This document shows, piece after piece, positions 29,544 to 37,840 of a DNA stretch of 64,000 bases. Source of the stretch: Algiphilus aromaticivorans DG1253 (GTDB taxonomy: Bacteria; Pseudomonadota; Gammaproteobacteria; Nevskiales; Nevskiaceae). The notes under the pieces were generated by a model. The model saw only the letters and a program-made list of their open reading frames with translations. It was not told where the DNA came from and ran no database searches. Each line of letters begins with the position of its first letter. Position 1 is the first letter of the stretch. Location of the stretch: positions 1,922,001-1,986,000 of the forward strand of contig NZ_JPOG01000001.1 in the NCBI RefSeq assembly GCF_000733765.1, in the 5' to 3' direction. A program made the translations under genes and the position numbers.

Positions 29544-31051
29544 AGGCCGCTGAAGCACACGAGGCCGCGCCACTACAGAAGCCCGGCTACACCTTCTGCA
29601 AGCGCAACGGGGTGCTGATCACTACGGAGTCCGACGGCTCGCCGGCGGTGCTGGTGCGCGAGGGCGCATCCATAGACGCCTTCATGGAAATTCAGCGTCT
29701 GAACGCCGGCACACTGCCGGTGCGCCGCTGCGATGCAGCCACCTTCGACCTCGAGCTGCAGCGCGCCTATGAGCAGGGCGAAGGCGTCGCAGCCGAGCTT
29801 GTGGAAGGCCTGGGAGACGACGAAGCCCCCGAAGACCTCGACGCGCTCGCCAACGCGCTCGCCGAGAACCAGGACCTGCTTGAGGCCCAGGACGACGCGC
29901 CCGTCATCCGCTTCATCAACGGCCTTCTCATCGAGGCGATCAAGGAGAACGCCTCTGACGTTCACATCGAGACCTTCGAGTCGCGCTGCAATGTTCGCTT
30001 CCGTGTCGACGGCGTGCTGCGCGAGGTGATGACACCGCCGCGCGCGCTCGCCCCGCGCCTAGTGTCGCGCATCAAGATCATGGCCAAGCTCGACATCGCC
30101 GAGAAGCGCCTGCCGCAGGATGGCCGCATCTCGCGCTCGATCGGCGGCCGCAAGATCGACCTGCGCGTCTCCACGATCCCCACCGGCTCGGGCAACGAGC
30201 GCGTGGTGCTTCGTGTGCTCGACAAGCAGAATGAGCACATCGACCTTGAGCACCTGGGCATCGACGAGACACAGACGCGCACGCTCAAGCGCATCATCCA
30301 CAAGCCTTACGGAATCATGCTCGTCACCGGCCCCACCGGCTCGGGCAAATCCACGACCCTCTATGCGGCGCTGGCGGTACTCAACGACAAGTCGCGCAAC
30401 ATCATGACGGTCGAGGATCCCATCGAATACAACATGGATGGCATCGGCCAGACGCAGGTAAATCCCAAGGTCGACATGACCTTTGCGCGCGGGCTGCGTG
30501 CCATCCTGCGTCAGGATCCCGACGTCGTCATGATCGGCGAGATTCGTGACCTGGAGACGGCCGAGATCGCCGTGCAGGCGTCGCTGACCGGCCACCTGGT
30601 GCTGTCGACGCTGCACACCAACACGGCGGTGGGCGCGATCACGCGCCTGCGCGACATGGGCGTCGAGCCCTATCTGCTGTCGACCTCGATGATCGGGCTG
30701 ATGGCGCAGCGCCTCGTGCGCGTGCTGTGCCCGCACTGCAAGGAGCCCTACGAAGCCGAACCGGTGGAACGCGAAACCCTCGGCATTACCCACAACGAAC
30801 CGCTGACGCTCTATCGCGAGAAGGGCTGCTCACACTGCAGGGGCAGCGGCTTCCACGGGCGCAGCGGCATTCACGAGGTGATCGAAGTCGACCAGCAGAT
30901 GGAAGTACTGATCCACGACAACGCCGGCGAGCAGGCACTGGAGGCGCACGCCCGCAAGCAGTCACCCGGCATCATGCATTCCGGCCGGCAGAAGGTGCTC
31001 GCGGGCCTGACCACGCTGCGCGAAGTCCTGCGCGTCACGACCGAGGATTAG
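29540..31051 (+). CDS. gspE: Type II secretion system ATPase GspE
   Basis: GspE is the cytoplasmic hexameric ATPase that powers the pseudopilus. At 503 aa it has an N1E/N2E region, ASDVHIETFESRCNVRFRVDG, Walker A LVTGPTGSGKSTTLYAAL (about residue 263), the Asp box, Walker B RQDPDVVMIGEIRDLETAEIA and the zinc-binding tetracysteine pairs CPHC and CSHC. It is followed by gspF after 7 bp. Confidence 0.96.
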   Translation: MKAAEAHEAAPLQKPGYTFCKRNGVLITTESDGSPAVLVREGASIDAFMEIQRLNAGTLPVRRCDAATFDLELQRAYEQGEGVAAELVEGLGDDEAPEDLDALANALAENQDLLEAQDDAPVIRFINGLLIEAIKENASDVHIETFESRCNVRFRVDGVLREVMTPPRALAPRLVSRIKIMAKLDIAEKRLPQDGRISRSIGGRKIDLRVSTIPTGSGNERVVLRVLDKQNEHIDLEHLGIDETQTRTLKRIIHKPYGIMLVTGPTGSGKSTTLYAALAVLNDKSRNIMTVEDPIEYNMDGIGQTQVNPKVDMTFARGLRAILRQDPDVVMIGEIRDLETAEIAVQASLTGHLVLSTLHTNTAVGAITRLRDMGVEPYLLSTSMIGLMAQRLVRVLCPHCKEPYEAEPVERETLGITHNEPLTLYREKGCSHCRGSGFHGRSGIHEVIEVDQQMEVLIHDNAGEQALEAHARKQSPGIMHSGRQKVLAGLTTLREVLRVTTED

Positions 31052-31058
31052 GGCCGCC

Positions 31059-32285
31059 ATGGCGGCATTCGAATACGTCGCGCTGAATACGCGGGGGCGC
31101 CAGCAGAAGGGCCTGATCGAGGGCGAGACGGCGCGCCAGGTGCGCGAGCAGCTGCGCAATCAGGGTCTGATCCCGGTATCGCTGCGCGAAGTCAGCGACC
31201 GCGCCGGCACGACGCAGGGGCGAGGCAGCTTCTCCCTGCGGCGCGGCGGCAGTCTGAGCACGATGGATCTCTCGCTGTTTACCCGCCAGCTCGCCACACT
31301 GCTACGTTCCGGCCTGCCGCTTGACGAATCACTGTCCGCGGTGGCGCAACAGTCGGAGGGCCGCGCGATCAAGCGCGTCGCCCTCGGGGTCCGCGCTCAG
31401 ATCGTGGAAGGCGCCAGCCTGGCCGCTGCCATGGGCGATTTCCCGAACGCCTTCCCACCTCTGTTCCGCGCCACCATCGAGGCCGGCGAGCAGTCCGGCA
31501 AGCTCGACGGGGTGCTGGTGCGGCTGGCCGACTATGTCGAAAGCCGGCAGGCCATGCGCCAGAAAATGATGCTGGCTGCCTTCTACCCGGCCATCCTGAC
31601 GGTAGTGGCGATCACGGTCGTCATCCTTCTGCTGTCCTACGTCGTCCCGCAGGTGGTGGGCGTCTTCGATTCCATCGACCAGCCTCTGCCCGGGCTGACC
31701 CTCGGGCTGATCGCGGTTAGCGACTTCCTGCGCGCCAATGGGCCGCTATTGCTCCTCATGCTGGTTGGCGGCGGCACGGCCTTCGCCTTCGCGATGCGAC
31801 GCGACGGCTTCCGACGCCGCGTACACAGCTGGCAGCTGCGTCTGCCGCTGATTGGCCGCCTCACGCGTGGCGCCAACACCGGCCGCTTCATGCGGACGCT
31901 GGGCATCCTCACGCAGTCCGGCGTCCCGATCCTGGAAGCCATGCGCATCGGCTCGCAGGTGGTCACAAACCTGCCCATGCACGAAGCCATCGAGGTCGCC
32001 GCCCGCAAGGTGCGCGAGGGTGGCTCGGTCTACCGCGCGCTCTCCGAATCCAGGCTCTTCCCGCCCATCACCCTGCATCTGCTCGGCAGCGGCGAGCAGT
32101 CCGGACGCCTGGACGAAATGCTGGAACATGCCGCCGAGAACCAGGAGCGCGAGGTGGAAACCACCGTCTCTGCCGTCATGGGCATCTTCGAGCCGCTACT
32201 GATCCTGATCATGGGTGGCGTCGTGCTGCTCATCGTGCTCGCCATCCTGCTGCCCATCTTCGACCTCAATCAGCTCGTGCAGTAA
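31059..32285 (+). CDS. gspF: Type II secretion system inner-membrane protein GspF
   Basis: GspF is the platform protein of 408 aa with two repeated cytoplasmic domains and three membrane helices (about residues 170-195, 222-245 and the C-terminal 375-400). Landmarks are FEYVALNTRGRQQKGLIEGETARQVREQL, the FTRQLATLLRSGLPLDESL block and its second copy FMRTLGILTQSGVPILEAM, and LIVLAILLPIFDLNQLVQ at the end. The operon stops here: no gspG to gspN follow. Confidence 0.96.
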   Translation: MAAFEYVALNTRGRQQKGLIEGETARQVREQLRNQGLIPVSLREVSDRAGTTQGRGSFSLRRGGSLSTMDLSLFTRQLATLLRSGLPLDESLSAVAQQSEGRAIKRVALGVRAQIVEGASLAAAMGDFPNAFPPLFRATIEAGEQSGKLDGVLVRLADYVESRQAMRQKMMLAAFYPAILTVVAITVVILLLSYVVPQVVGVFDSIDQPLPGLTLGLIAVSDFLRANGPLLLLMLVGGGTAFAFAMRRDGFRRRVHSWQLRLPLIGRLTRGANTGRFMRTLGILTQSGVPILEAMRIGSQVVTNLPMHEAIEVAARKVREGGSVYRALSESRLFPPITLHLLGSGEQSGRLDEMLEHAAENQEREVETTVSAVMGIFEPLLILIMGGVVLLIVLAILLPIFDLNQLVQ

Positions 32286-32311
32286 GCGCCTGTGCGCAAA
32301 TAGGGCTTAGC

Positions 32312-32448
32312 CACAGATTGCACAGATTATCGGGATCTTGGGGATAATCGATTGCCCCACCAGCACACACTCCGATGCCCCGGATTGCCCAGCGAAGCCG
32401 CGTGGGCGACAAGCCGTCACCCAATCCCCTTAATCTGTGAAATCTGTG
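32312..32448. repeat. About 137-bp dispersed inverted-repeat element with CACAGATT units
   Basis: The left end (32312-32329) carries CACAGATT-GC-ACAGATTA and the right end (32431-32448) its inverse with two mismatches in 18 bp. Both ends consist of two ACAGATT units spaced 10 bp apart. The centre has imperfect palindromic G/C blocks. It fills most of the 189-bp gap between convergent gspF and alr. The unit resembles the CGCAGATT unit of the element at 1550-1627. Confidence 0.6.
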
Positions 32449-32474
32449 CCTCCCTTCCCACGCGAGACGCGGCA

Positions 32475-33614
32475 TCAAACGCTGACGGCGGCGTTGGCGG
32501 GGGGATCGTAGTTTTTGCGCACGCGCCGCGTCAGGCCACAGCACAACTCATAGGGGATGGTGCCAGCGGCAGCGGCCTGATGCTCTGCGGGTAGCCCCTT
32601 GCCCCAGAGCGTAGCGACGTCCCCGACCGCAACGTCCGGAACGGCGGAGACGTCGACGGCCGTCATGTCCATGGAGACCCGCCCCACCACCGGCACCTCC
32701 ACGCCGCGCAGCAGCACGCTGCCGGTATCTCCCAACGCCCTCTGGAAGCCGTCGGCATAGCCTACGGCCAGCGTGGCGATACACTGATCTCGCGGGCAGA
32801 TGTAGGCACCGCCGTAGCCGATGCGATCACCCTCTGCGCAATCGCGCACCGACAGCACCCGCGTGCACAGCGTCATCGCTGGCACGAGACCGATGTCGGC
32901 GGCGCTGCGATCGGCGCGCGGCGAGATGCCGTAGAGCATGAGTCCCGGCCGCACCCAGTCGCGGTGCAGGCTGTCGTCGGCGAGCATACCGGCCGAGTTG
33001 GCAATGGAGCGCAGCCCGGGCGTATCGCCCAGCGCGGCGTCAAAGCGCTCGGCCTGCGCCAGCGCCGAAGCCGTGTCGTCGTCGGCACTGGCGAGATGCG
33101 TCATGAAGCCGTGCAAGCGCCAATCCGGCCGCGCCTGCACCCGCGCCAGCGCCTTTGGTAGTGCCGACAGATGAAAACCGAGGCGATGCATGCCGCTATC
33201 CAGCTTCAACCAGATGTCGGCGCGCGCCCCACGCGGCAACTGCTCCAACAGCGACAGTTGCCATTCGTCGTGAATCACGAACTGCAGGTGCTCGCGCAGG
33301 CCCAGCCGCGCCTCCTCCAGCGAGAGCACGCCCTCAAGCACGACCAGCGGCGCGTGCACGCGCGCTGCGCGCAGGGCCAGCGCCTCCTCAAGGCAAGCCA
33401 CGGCAAAGGCATCGGCCTCCCAGTCGGCGCGCGGCCGCCGGTCTGAAGTACTGCGCGTATCGCGCAGCGCGTGAGCGACGGCTTCGGCACCGTGACCGTA
33501 ACCGTCGGCCTTGATAACCGCCAGCACGCGACTATCCGGCGCGATGGCACGCATGCGCTGCATGTTGTGGCGCAGCGCACCGCGGTCGATGCTGGCCCAG
33601 ACGCGGGGAATCAT
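32475..33614 (-). CDS. alr: Alanine racemase
   Basis: This PLP enzyme interconverts L- and D-alanine for peptidoglycan. The 379-aa protein has the PLP lysine in VLAVIKADGYGHG (about residues 31-42), the catalytic tyrosine in RIGYGGAYICP, and VGRVSMDMTAVDVS. A 14-residue hydrophilic insertion (RSTSDRRPRADWEA) lies between the PLP helix and the conserved AFAVACLEEALALR. It is the last gene of the rnr-to-alr series, 21 bp after dnaB. Confidence 0.95.
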   Translation of the reverse strand: MIPRVWASIDRGALRHNMQRMRAIAPDSRVLAVIKADGYGHGAEAVAHALRDTRSTSDRRPRADWEADAFAVACLEEALALRAARVHAPLVVLEGVLSLEEARLGLREHLQFVIHDEWQLSLLEQLPRGARADIWLKLDSGMHRLGFHLSALPKALARVQARPDWRLHGFMTHLASADDDTASALAQAERFDAALGDTPGLRSIANSAGMLADDSLHRDWVRPGLMLYGISPRADRSAADIGLVPAMTLCTRVLSVRDCAEGDRIGYGGAYICPRDQCIATLAVGYADGFQRALGDTGSVLLRGVEVPVVGRVSMDMTAVDVSAVPDVAVGDVATLWGKGLPAEHQAAAAGTIPYELCCGLTRRVRKNYDPPANAAVSV

Positions 33615-33635
33615 CGGCGCCCGCGCCCGCCCTGC

Positions 33636-35000
33636 CTAACTGCCATTGCGGTAGCTCAGATTCTCGAAACGCGTCGAAGCACCGAGGAAGGCCGCGTGCA
33701 CGGTGCCGGTTGGGCCGTTGCGATGCTTGGCGACGATGATTTCGGTGCGGTTGTCGTCCGCTTCGGCCCCAGGGTCGCCTTCCTTGCGGCGGTAGTAAGC
33801 GTCGCGATAAATGAAGATGATGATGTCGGCATCCTGCTCGATGGAACCCGACTCACGCAGGTCGGACATGATCGGCCGCTTGTTCTCGCGCTTCTCAACC
33901 TCGCGCGACAACTGCGAAAGCGCGATCACCGGCACATTCAGCTCCTTGGCGATCGCCTTCAGATTGCGCGAGATGGCCGAGATCTCCGTGGTGCGGTTCT
34001 CGCGCGTGCCGGGTACCTGCATGAGCTGGATATAGTCCACCACCAGCAGCGACAGGCCATGGCGCCGCTTCATGCGCCTCGCCCGTGCGCGCAGATCCAG
34101 CGGAGACAAACCGGGCGTCTCGTCGATGTAAAGCGGTGCCTCGCGGATGTCGCGACTCGCCTGAGCAAGCCAGTCCCATTCGTGGTCGGCGATCTGTCCT
34201 GAACGCAGCGCAGACTGGTCCATGCGGCAATACGACGCCAGGATGCGCATGGCGAGCTGATCGGCCCCCATCTCCATGCTGAAGACGCCGACCGGCAGCT
34301 TCTCGCGCAGCGCCACGTTCTCGGCGATATTCATCGCGAAGCTGGTCTTGCCCATGCCGGGTCGGCCGGCGACGATGAGCAGGTCCCCCGCCGCCAGACC
34401 GTGGATATGCGTATCCAGATCGCGCAGACCAGTGGGCACGCCGTTCATCTGATCCGGGTTCTCGCGCAGCGACTGCAGGCGCTGCTCGACGTTGTCGAGG
34501 GCCTGCCCGACATGCTGGAACTCCTGACTTCCGCGCTCGCCCTTCTCGCGGATCGCGAAAACACGTTGCTCCGCGGCCTCCATCAGGTCGCCGTAGCTCT
34601 GCTCCCCGGGACGGAAACCGAGATCCGCAATCTCCTGCCCCACCTGGATAAGGCTGCGCAGCACGGCGCGCTCACGCACGATATCGGCATAGGCGAGCAC
34701 GTTGGCGGCGCTGGGGGTGTCGTTGGCCAGCGCACCCAGATAACTCAGCCCGCCCGCCGGATCGAGATTGCCGCGCCCGCGAAGGTACTCGGAGAGCGTG
34801 ACGAAATCGCAGGGCTTGCCGGCCTCCAGCAGTTCGCGCACACCACGGAAGATCAGGCGGTGATCTTCCCGGTAGAAATCGTCGTCGGAAAGCCGGCCAG
34901 CCAGTTCCAGCCAGGCGTTGTTGTTGAGCATGAGGCCGCCGAGAACCGATTGTTCGGCCTCGATGGAATGCGGCGGCTGCTTGACGGGAATGTCGTCCAA
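33636..35000 (-). CDS. dnaB: Replicative DNA helicase DnaB
   Basis: DnaB is a hexameric 5'-3' fork helicase. The 454-aa protein has an N-terminal DnaG-interacting domain (PPHSIEAEQSVLGGLMLNN), a linker helix and a RecA-like motor with Walker A VAGRPGMGKTSFAMNIAEN (about residue 208) and Walker B LLVVDYIQLM, plus the arginine-finger region near the end. The best start is TTG at 35000; no strong ribosome site is visible. It is separated from rplI by a strong terminator, so it probably has its own promoter in the short gap. Confidence 0.95.
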   Translation of the reverse strand: MDDIPVKQPPHSIEAEQSVLGGLMLNNNAWLELAGRLSDDDFYREDHRLIFRGVRELLEAGKPCDFVTLSEYLRGRGNLDPAGGLSYLGALANDTPSAANVLAYADIVRERAVLRSLIQVGQEIADLGFRPGEQSYGDLMEAAEQRVFAIREKGERGSQEFQHVGQALDNVEQRLQSLRENPDQMNGVPTGLRDLDTHIHGLAAGDLLIVAGRPGMGKTSFAMNIAENVALREKLPVGVFSMEMGADQLAMRILASYCRMDQSALRSGQIADHEWDWLAQASRDIREAPLYIDETPGLSPLDLRARARRMKRRHGLSLLVVDYIQLMQVPGTRENRTTEISAISRNLKAIAKELNVPVIALSQLSREVEKRENKRPIMSDLRESGSIEQDADIIIFIYRDAYYRRKEGDPGAEADDNRTEIIVAKHRNGPTGTVHAAFLGASTRFENLSYRNGS

Positions 35001-35053
35001 TGCGTGCTCGCGGAACTGGATCAGGCCATGGCTTCGCGCATCGGCCCCGGAAA

Positions 35054-35091
35054 CGAAAACGCCCCGCGCGGCCCTATGGCCGCCGGGGCGT
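35054..35091 (-). terminator. Intrinsic terminator after rplI
   Basis: On the minus strand, ACGCCCCGGCGGCC and GGCCGCGCGGGGCGT form a long GC-rich stem with an ATAG loop, followed by TTTTCGTTT. It lies about 20 bases after the rplI stop and ends the rpsF-rpsR-rplI transcript before dnaB. Confidence 0.85.
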
Positions 35092-35112
35092 CAGCATACG
35101 ACGAAACGCTGC

Positions 35113-35583
35113 TCAGACGTCGGCGGTCTCACCGGCCGCATTATCGACCACGCTCACCGTCAGCTCACACTCGACTTCGGCGTGCAGCATCAGGCGAATG
35201 GTGTACTCGCCGGTGACGCGGATCGGGCCCTCCGGCATGTCGACCTCGGCCTTCTCGATCTCCAGACCCGCAGCCGCGGCCGCATCGACGATGTCAGCCG
35301 GCGCAACCGATCCGTAGAGCTTGCCCTGGTCGGCGACGCGCGCGGCAATGGTCAGACGCTTGCCGTCGAGCTCCTTGGCGCGCATCTGCGCGGCGCCGCG
35401 CGATTCCTCGGCGCGCTTCATAAGCTCGGCCCGGCGCTCCTCGAATACCTTGCGATTGGCGTCATTGGCCGGCAGCGCCTTGCCCTGCGGCAGCAGGTAG
35501 TTGCGCCCGTAGCCGGCACGCACCTTCACGGTGTCGCCGAGATCGCCCAGCTTGTGGATGTGTTCCAGAAGAATGACGTTCAT
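35113..35583 (-). CDS. rplI: 50S ribosomal protein bL9
   Basis: bL9 binds 23S rRNA near the L1 stalk base. The 156-aa protein begins MNVILLEHIHKLGDLGDTVKVRAGYGRNYLLPQGKAL, the family signature, followed by the long central helix and a C-terminal domain (GKLYGSVAPADIVDA). The C-terminus is about seven residues longer than in E. coli. Confidence 0.98.
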   Translation of the reverse strand: MNVILLEHIHKLGDLGDTVKVRAGYGRNYLLPQGKALPANDANRKVFEERRAELMKRAEESRGAAQMRAKELDGKRLTIAARVADQGKLYGSVAPADIVDAAAAAGLEIEKAEVDMPEGPIRVTGEYTIRLMLHAEVECELTVSVVDNAAGETADV

Positions 35584-35591
35584 GGGCGGCC

Positions 35592-35822
35592 TCAGAGATC
35601 GTGCTTGTCGGTATAGGGCAGCAGTGCCAGATAGCGCGCACGCTTGACCGCCGTCGACAGCTGACGCTGAAAGCGCGAGCGCGTTCCGGTGATGCGCGAG
35701 GGCACGATCTTGCCGTTCTCGGCGACGTTCTGCTTCAGCATGTTGAGATCCTTGTAGTCGATCTCGGTGATGCCTTCAGCGGTGAAGCGGCAGCTGCGCT
35801 TCTTGCGGATATAGCGGGCCAT
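35592..35822 (-). CDS. rpsR: 30S ribosomal protein bS18
   Basis: bS18 is a 76-aa small-subunit protein that pairs with bS6. It reads [25 protein letters not shown] through [23 protein letters not shown], with the normal KRAR(Y/F)LAL motif. It lies 5 bp after rpsF. Confidence 0.98.
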   Translation of the reverse strand: MARYIRKKRSCRFTAEGITEIDYKDLNMLKQNVAENGKIVPSRITGTRSRFQRQLSTAVKRARYLALLPYTDKHDL

Positions 35823-35827
35823 ATTCT

Positions 35828-36274
35828 TCAGGCTCCCGTGGTTGCGGCGCTATTGGGTTCAGCGTCGTCGGCTTCGTCTTCGTCTTCGGAAATATCTTCG
35901 TCTTCTTCGTCCGCGTCGTCAGCGGCATCATCACGTGCAGCCGGCTTCTTGTCGTCTTCGGTCTTGAAGAGCGGCGACTGCTCGGTAACGGCTTCGTCCT
36001 TGCGCACGACGAGACGGCGCAGCACGGCGTCGTTGAAGCGGAAGGCTTCCTCAATGTCGTGCAGAGCTTCGCCACTGCATTCGACGTTCATCAGGAAGTA
36101 GTGCGCCTTGTGCAGGCCATTGATCGTGTAGGCGAGCTGGCGACGGCCCCAGTCCTCGAAGCGGTGCACGGCACCACCCTCGGCGGTCACCATGCTGCGG
36201 TAGCGCTCGACCATGGCGGGCACCTGATCGGATTGATCAGGGTGCACCAGCACGACGATTTCGTAATGTCGCAT
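35828..36274 (-). CDS. rpsF: 30S ribosomal protein bS6 with a long acidic tail
   Basis: bS6 binds bS18 and 16S rRNA. The 148-aa protein has the usual core ([51 protein letters not shown]). From about residue 105 it continues into an acidic tail of more than 30 residues dominated by Asp and Glu. E. coli bS6 also ends in glutamates added by RimK, but this encoded tail is much longer and Asp-rich. Confidence 0.97.
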   Translation of the reverse strand: MRHYEIVVLVHPDQSDQVPAMVERYRSMVTAEGGAVHRFEDWGRRQLAYTINGLHKAHYFLMNVECSGEALHDIEEAFRFNDAVLRRLVVRKDEAVTEQSPLFKTEDDKKPAARDDAADDADEEDEDISEDEDEADDAEPNSAATTGA

Positions 36275-36371
36275 CTAGTGGAACTCCTTGCGGTCACGCC
36301 CTTCGGCGCGGTCCCCCGGCGGGATTGCGGTGGGACAAGGTCCGCTGCCGAAACAGCGGCGGCGCGCGATT

Positions 36372-37127
36372 CTACCCGGCCGGCGCCCCACGCGCAACGC
36401 GCTGGCGTCGCGCCTCGAAGAGGCAAACCGCGGCAGCCACCGAAACATTGAGGCTTTCGGTGGCCCCCGCCATGGGAATGGAGAGCAAGCGGTCGCAGCG
36501 CTCGCGCGTCAATCGGCGCATGCCGCCCTCCTCGGCGCCCATGACGAGCACCAGGGGCCCGGCCAGCTCGGCGTCCCAAAGGCTGAGCTCGGACTCGCCC
36601 TCCAGCCCCAAGATCCAGTAGCCAAGCTCGCGAAGCTGCTCGAGCGCTCGCGCCAGGTTGGTAACCGAGACCAGGGGCAGGCGCTCGCTCGAGCCTGCCG
36701 ATGCCTTGTGCGCGGCCGGCGAAAGCTGCGCGGCGCGGTCGCGCGGGATCAGCACAGCGCCCGCGCCGGCGGCCTCGGCGCTGCGCATGCAGGCGCCGAG
36801 ATTGCGCGGGTCCTGCACGCCATCGAGCGCCAGGATCAGCGCATCGGGGGACGGCGGCGTGTAAAGCAGCGAATCGGCATCGGGCACAGCAGCGCCGACA
36901 GCCACGCGCACCGCGACGCCCTGGTGCTTGACGCCCGGCAACAGTAGATCGAGGCGATCGCGCGTGCAGCGCTGCAGCGGCACGCCACGACGACGTGCCG
37001 CCTCGCGCACGCGGGCGGCCCGCTGGTCGCGCCGACTCTCGATCAGCAGCACCTCGTCTGGAGGTTCAGCCGCCTCGAGCGCCGCCAGCGCGGCATGGAA
37101 GCCGCCGCGATATTGCCGCTCGGCCAT
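36372..37127 (-). CDS. rlmB: 23S rRNA (guanosine-2251-2'-O)-methyltransferase RlmB
   Basis: RlmB is a SPOUT-family (TrmH-like) methyltransferase acting on the peptidyl-transferase P loop. The 251 aa include a small N-terminal substrate-binding domain and the SPOUT core: motif 1 LDGVQDPRNLGACMRSAEAAGA, motif 2 LVLVMGAEEGGMRRLTRE and motif 3 LSIPMAGATESLNVSVAAAVCLFEARRQ. It lies 6 bp after the OmpA-like gene and upstream of rpsF. Confidence 0.95.
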   Translation of the reverse strand: MAERQYRGGFHAALAALEAAEPPDEVLLIESRRDQRAARVREAARRRGVPLQRCTRDRLDLLLPGVKHQGVAVRVAVGAAVPDADSLLYTPPSPDALILALDGVQDPRNLGACMRSAEAAGAGAVLIPRDRAAQLSPAAHKASAGSSERLPLVSVTNLARALEQLRELGYWILGLEGESELSLWDAELAGPLVLVMGAEEGGMRRLTRERCDRLLSIPMAGATESLNVSVAAAVCLFEARRQRVARGAPAG

Positions 37128-37133
37128 CGCGCC

Positions 37134-37829
37134 TCAGCGCCCCAGGTACGGCGGCGGCGTGGCTGCCTCGTTCTCGCGTCCCTCGATCACGGGCTTGATG
37201 ACGACGTCGACGCGGCGGTTTTGAGTTCGGCCGGAGGCGGTGTCATTGGAGGCCACGGGCTCGGATTCGCCGCGGCCTTCCTGGCGCAGACGCTGCGGAT
37301 TGACGCCCTGAGCGACCAGATGATTGACCACCGAGGAGGCACGGCGCTCGGAAAGCGCCTGGTTGTACTCGGCCGCCCCCGTCGAGTCGGTGTGGCCAAC
37401 GACATGGATGATGCTGGCGTCGTAGTCCGCCAGCACCTCGGCAATCCGCGTGAAGGTGGTGCGCGCGTTGGGCTTGAGGCTGGCGCTGTCGATATCGAAG
37501 GACACGTCGCTGGCTACGCCAATCTTGAGCGCATTGCCCGACAGGCGCTGGATGCTGAGCTCGTCGCGTGCGCGCTCGGCGGCCAGCTCCTGCTCCAGCT
37601 CGCGTGCCTGCTTGTCCATGTAGTTGCCCACTGCGCCACCGGCGATGGCGCCGACGGCGCCGCCGATAACCGCGCCCTTGGTATCGCCGATGGCGCTGCC
37701 GGCCACGGCACCGCCGATGGCACCGATAAGCGCGCCCTGCTTGGCACGGCGGTTCGGGTCATCCGCGGCACAGGCGCCCAGCGCAAGTGAAGCGACGACG
37801 GTGAGGGCGATGCTTGTCTGTTTAAACAT
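37134..37829 (-). CDS. OmpA-family lipoprotein with glycine-zipper segment (YiaD-like)
   Basis: The 231-aa protein has a lipoprotein signal (LALGAC, Cys at residue 20), a Gly/Ala-rich zipper (GALIGAIGGAVAGSAIGDTKGAVIGGAVGAIAGGAVG), a short coiled coil and a C-terminal OmpA peptidoglycan-binding domain with VVGHTDSTGAAEYNQALSERRA and NRRVDVVIKP. It probably anchors the outer membrane to the cell wall. Its position between rnr and rlmB, with gaps of 11 and 6 bp, is unusual, since those RNA genes are normally adjacent. Confidence 0.9.
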   Translation of the reverse strand: MFKQTSIALTVVASLALGACAADDPNRRAKQGALIGAIGGAVAGSAIGDTKGAVIGGAVGAIAGGAVGNYMDKQARELEQELAAERARDELSIQRLSGNALKIGVASDVSFDIDSASLKPNARTTFTRIAEVLADYDASIIHVVGHTDSTGAAEYNQALSERRASSVVNHLVAQGVNPQRLRQEGRGESEPVASNDTASGRTQNRRVDVVIKPVIEGRENEAATPPPYLGR

Positions 37830-37840
37830 GACGGTCTCCT

